Assembly (NCBI GenBank): GCA_026874595.1
Contig: CM049310.1
Location: 26,461,058 to 26,525,057 of the forward strand
Length of the DNA: 64,000 bases
Source: Sipunculus nudus
Taxonomy: Eukaryota; Annelida; Sipuncula; Golfingiida; Sipunculidae
Direction of reading: 5' to 3'
Shown here: in pieces, positions 60,525 through 64,000 of the stretch
How the letters are laid out: every line of letters begins with the position of its first letter
How positions within the stretch are numbered: position 1 is the first letter of the stretch
Made by a program: the position numbers and the translations under genes
The notes under the pieces: model-generated
What the model was told of the DNA's origin: nothing
Database searches by the model: none
What the model saw: only the letters and a program-made list of their open reading frames with translations

Positions 60525-62021
60525 GTGACTTCAATCATGACAAAGCCAAACAAACATAGCAAATGTGTGAACTGTAATAAGAAAAATGCTAGTGTTCGAA
60601 TAAGAATCGATGATGATCTATACTGTTCACAGTGTGCAAATAAAAAATGGCCAAACGTTTATGGCAACAAAAATAACCAAACCTCTGCTCCGTCACAAAA
60701 TGTTGACAACCCCTCTCCTCAGTGCAAGAGCAGCGATATTACCATTGATACGTCAACAGATGACTCACAAAACAATCTAATATGTGATATTCGCAACTGT
60801 AAATACAACAATATCTCACAGGGAGAGATGATCAGGTGTTGTTCTTGTAACAACTGGTTTCACTTGACATGTATGAACATACAGCCTGGGGATGAAGGCC
60901 TGATATGGAATTGTAAAAACTGCCGAAACATCCCAACGCAACTTAAACATATTCTTTGTGAACTTCAGTCCCTCAGACAGGAAAACAAATTAATGAAAGA
61001 AGAATTACAAGAATGTCTTAAAGTACAGTCAACTACTGAAAAACTCCTCCGAGAATTGTCTGACAAATCCTGTAAATGTGCAGAATTGAACCATAGTATA
61101 TCCAAAACCTCCAGTGAGAGACCTAACATGTCGACAACTCTGCAGGATTCATCAAACAAACAAGCCTGGTCTGAAGTTGTATCATCCCACTCAAGACGTC
61201 ACTCTACTGGGACTATCAGAAAACGTGATAATTCTTCTGCTAATAGAGCGAACACTTCTTGTGACGACTGGCCATCTTTGAACGAGACCTTCCCTGTACC
61301 TTATCACGCAGAGAAACAAAAAAATGGTGACACTAACAAAGTAACACCTACAGAAGACCTTGGTCTACAAAGCTCAGCAGAGTCAAGTTCTTCCGCTTAT
61401 GTCAATACAAATGGACTTATTGATATTCAATCAAAAAGTCGTGTCTTAATATTTGGTGATTCCTTAGTGAGAGACTCCTATTCCAGTGTGGCTAACCATT
61501 TATGTGACAAGAAAATTTCTGTGTTAAGTACTAGTGGGCTCACACTTGATGATGCTTTGTCCAAACTACCAAAAACTGCAAAAGATTTGTCAAATGATGA
61601 TTGTTTAGTGGTTCAAGTAGGCACAAACAACGTTTATCGTGATGACACCCTAACCTTTGTTAACAAATACACTGACATGCTGCAAAACACTAGAAGCAGC
61701 ACCAACTGTAAAATTGTCAGTTTGGCAATCCCTAAATATTTACATGACAGCATTGTAAATAGAAAAATCACCATTATAAACAATGAACTGAGAAAGAGAT
61801 GTGAATCCCTTGAGAATATCATATTTTGTGACTGCTCACCACCTTTGAAAAGGTCTTACTATCGATATGATGGTATACACTTTAGTAAATTCGGCACAAT
61901 TGCAATGACCGGACAAATTGCCTCTAGCGTTCGATATTTTCAAAAATCGATGTACACTAGTGAAGACAGCCTAATGGAATCTCAAAATTTTCACGGAGAT
62001 CAAACAAAAACATCCATATAA
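60525..62021 (+). CDS. LINE ORF1: PHD finger and SGNH-esterase protein (498 aa)
   Basis: Domains in order: a C2-C2 zinc motif (Cys14, 17, 34, 37); a PHD-type finger (Cys87, Cys92, Cys105, Cys108, His113, Cys116, Cys130, Cys133); a coiled coil (about 138-180), probably for oligomerisation; a low-complexity Ser/Thr-rich linker; and an SGNH hydrolase-like esterase domain (about 305-472) with GDS at 311-313 (nucleophile Ser313), GTNN at 366-369 and DGIHF at 449-453 supplying Asp and His. ORF1 proteins of this kind are thought to bind the element RNA and membranes or nucleic acid in the ribonucleoprotein; the esterase substrate is not established. All catalytic residues are present, so it looks functional. 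The start is the first ATG; a second in-frame ATG four codons later is possible. The stop lies 26 bp before the ORF2 ATG. Confidence 0.92.
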   Translation: MTSIMTKPNKHSKCVNCNKKNASVRIRIDDDLYCSQCANKKWPNVYGNKNNQTSAPSQNVDNPSPQCKSSDITIDTSTDDSQNNLICDIRNCKYNNISQGEMIRCCSCNNWFHLTCMNIQPGDEGLIWNCKNCRNIPTQLKHILCELQSLRQENKLMKEELQECLKVQSTTEKLLRELSDKSCKCAELNHSISKTSSERPNMSTTLQDSSNKQAWSEVVSSHSRRHSTGTIRKRDNSSANRANTSCDDWPSLNETFPVPYHAEKQKNGDTNKVTPTEDLGLQSSAESSSSAYVNTNGLIDIQSKSRVLIFGDSLVRDSYSSVANHLCDKKISVLSTSGLTLDDALSKLPKTAKDLSNDDCLVVQVGTNNVYRDDTLTFVNKYTDMLQNTRSSTNCKIVSLAIPKYLHDSIVNRKITIINNELRKRCESLENIIFCDCSPPLKRSYYRYDGIHFSKFGTIAMTGQIASSVRYFQKSMYTSEDSLMESQNFHGDQTKTSI

Positions 62022-62047
62022 CAGATGATTATTTACTAAGGAATTCA

Positions 62048-64000
62048 GTGGATGTGTACTCTGATCAGGTTAAAAGTCCTAACGTTAGTATTACAGAACA
62101 AACAAGCTCTCACTTATCAGATATTTATCAAGCATTACCTAGCACCAAACCAATTACACCCGATAATGAAATTCCACCCTCTCTTCCTTCTATTTTGTCT
62201 CAAAACCCAAGTATATATTCTGATTTTAAGCAATATCGACTAGCTAACCATGGTACCATATTAGGTCATCTTAACGTTCGTAGTTTGCTACCCAAAATAG
62301 AGGAGATTCGCCTCTTGTGTTCTAGTTTAAACCCTCATGTTTTATCATTAACAGAATCATGGTTAGATAACCACGTTTTTGATTCAGAGATACAAATTGA
62401 TGATTATACGATTTTTAGATCAGACAGGAATCGGCATGGCGGAGGAGTTCTCACGTATGTGTTATCGTCGTTAAAACCGGAGTTGGTCACTTTAAACCCA
62501 AATGTCGTTGAATGTGTATGGGTTAAAATAATTTTGGGGAGAAAACCGGTCTTAATCGGTTCTATATATAGACCGCCCAATTCCAGTTCCAGTTACATTG
62601 ATGAATTACTCGATTTACTTGCTTCTGCCCTTAACTCATTCAAACATGTTGTATTACTTGGCGATTTCAATGTAGACTGCTTACGCTCTGAAACTTATAT
62701 TGCTAGTAAACTGGACTTGCTCGAAAAAATCTTAGGTCTTAAACAACTTGTAACAGAGCCTACTCGTATTACTCAGCTCACCTCTACAATGATCGACTTG
62801 ATATTTTCTTCACATCCTAGCATGCATTCAAATGTGAAAGTTCATCCTTTATGTATAAGTGATCATTTTCTTGTGACTACCGTTTTGAATAGACCACCTA
62901 GGGTCACAGTAACAAAATCCGGATATTACCGTACCCTTCGTAAATTCAATGAATACAAATTTATCGATGAATTATCGAAATCCAATTTTTTTTCAAGAAT
63001 TATGCAACTTTCTGATGTAAACTTAGCCTGGGAAATGTGGCGCTATGAATTTCTGAGAATTTCTAATAACAACGCGCCTTTTATTCGACGTCGCACCAAA
63101 GCTCGCGAAAATAAATGGTTCAATAATGATTTACTTAATGAGATTCACTTGCGTGATTATGCACATCGGAACGCATTAAGAACAAATCACAGTAATGACT
63201 GGTCTGCGTACCGACATCAGCGAAATTATGTTACAAATCTTATCAGATCCACTCGTAGCCAGTATTATGCCACGCTGATACAAAAAAATGGCTCCAACCC
63301 TGGTTGTGTGTGGAAAGCTTTAAAACACATACTGCCTTCGAAAACCTCCTCGAATAAAGAAAGCGGAAAGATTGACCCTGATAAATTTAACCATTACTTT
63401 ACTTCTGTTGGAAAAAATATTAACGATAAATTTCCGAAAACAATATTTACCTGCGATCATATTGGTAACCCGAATTTGGAATCTTTTGATTTTAATTCAG
63501 TTTCGAGTCAATTTGTTTTATCACAGTTGTTGAAAGTAAACTCCAGTATGAAAGAAGATATACTGGGAATGTCAGGATTTTTCCTTAAGATAGCCGCACC
63601 TTATATTTCAGCTCCATTAGCCCACATATTTAACATCTCACTTCAAACCGGCGAGTTTCCAGCAGATTGGAAGACCGCTAGGATCACTCCTATATATACA
63701 AAGGATCTGGATGTAAGGATGATCCAAATAACTACCGACCGATCTCAGTTATAGGCCATGTGCCAAAAATAATAGAACAATTCGTTAAATCGCGCCTCAT
63801 TACGTTTTTTGAAAGTAATAATCTGTTTTCGGATAAACAATTCGCTTATCTTCCTAATCGTTCAACTTCATTTGCCTTGCACAGCATAATTGACGAATGC
63901 TTAATCAGTCTTAATAACAATAATGTTACCGCCGCATGTTTCCTCGATGTAAAAAAAGGTTTTGATAGCCTTGATCATACTGTCTTACTTACAAAAATGA
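62048..64000 (+). pseudogene. LINE ORF2: APE endonuclease plus reverse transcriptase, frameshifted and truncated by window end
   Basis: Residues about 70-280 form an APE-type endonuclease with HLNVRSL (Asn76), TESW (Glu103), SIYRPP (Tyr174), GDFN (Asp206/Asn208), an Asp250 block and SDH (271-273), all catalytic positions kept. The reverse transcriptase begins near 63.4 kb. The frame opened at 62048 runs to a stop at 63754, but RT similarity leaves that frame at about 63690-63698, where a short (AT)n run carries what looks like one extra AT; downstream the RT continues in another frame (YRPIS and FLDVKKGFDSLDH, the motif A region) to the window end. In motif A a Gly follows KK where Ala or Cys is common. 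The element would nick target DNA and reverse-transcribe its RNA; this copy would need the frame break bypassed. Confidence 0.9.

Larger units (their letters stand above)
60525..64000 (+). mobile_element. CR1-like non-LTR retrotransposon (LINE), near full length, cut by window end
   Basis: Two frames in the order usual for CR1-clade elements: ORF1 (zinc finger, PHD, coiled coil, esterase) and ORF2 (APE endonuclease, reverse transcriptase). The true 5' end lies somewhere in 59.9-60.5 kb and the 3' end beyond the window. ORF1 is intact and ORF2 has a single 2-nt frameshift, suggesting a fairly recent insertion. Confidence 0.9.

Overview
The window is eukaryotic, AT-rich, intron-rich animal DNA. 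The genes have GT-AG introns, the intergenic and intronic space is packed with transposons and satellites, and a CR1-type LINE ends the window. Protein similarity and repeat style (tandem-repeat-bearing Helitron-like elements, many short TIR elements, a LINE whose ORF1 has PHD and esterase domains) suggest a lophotrochozoan, most likely a bivalve mollusc. The species assignment is inference.

Three protein-coding loci are well supported, all on the minus strand. (1) 4188-5372 is an uninterrupted 394-aa protein with two Rab-like GTPase domains in tandem. Domain 2 carries changes at several catalytic positions. (2) 19132-33473 is PSMF1 (proteasome regulator PI31), 7 coding exons, 289 aa. (3) 38274-59843 is DCAF13 (WD-repeat and Sof1-domain nucleolar ribosome-biogenesis factor), 12 coding exons spread over 21.6 kb, 445 aa. 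For PSMF1 and DCAF13 every exon boundary was read by eye, and all phases and lengths agree. PSMF1 and DCAF13 lie head-to-tail, 4.8 kb apart.

Layout: 1-4 kb no recognised gene; 4.2-5.4 kb tandem-GTPase gene; 6.9-11.4 kb a cluster of hAT-like and Helitron-like elements with clear target-site evidence; 11.4-19 kb mostly empty with two weak small-exon candidates; 19-33.5 kb PSMF1, whose intron 1 holds a 278-bp-period satellite element, a related 330-bp-unit element, and a Mutator-like element with a second transposon nested in it; 33.5-38.3 kb intergenic repeats; 38.3-59.8 kb DCAF13, whose intron 2 holds a splice-donor-like satellite and whose intron 1 holds a pogo-like element at the exact centre of an inverted minisatellite; 59.8-60.5 kb DCAF13 upstream region; 60.5-64 kb a near-complete CR1-like LINE reading away from DCAF13, with a 2-nt frameshift in ORF2, cut by the window end.

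The genes are housekeeping genes of unrelated pathways (vesicle-type GTPase, proteasome regulation, small-subunit rRNA processing / CUL4 ligase). No operon-like cooperation is implied. The least ordinary features are the tandem GTPase, the palindrome-bearing 278-bp satellite element whose box recurs in a second element family, the inverted minisatellite with a transposon at its centre, and the nested Mutator-like element with its intact-TSD sibling.
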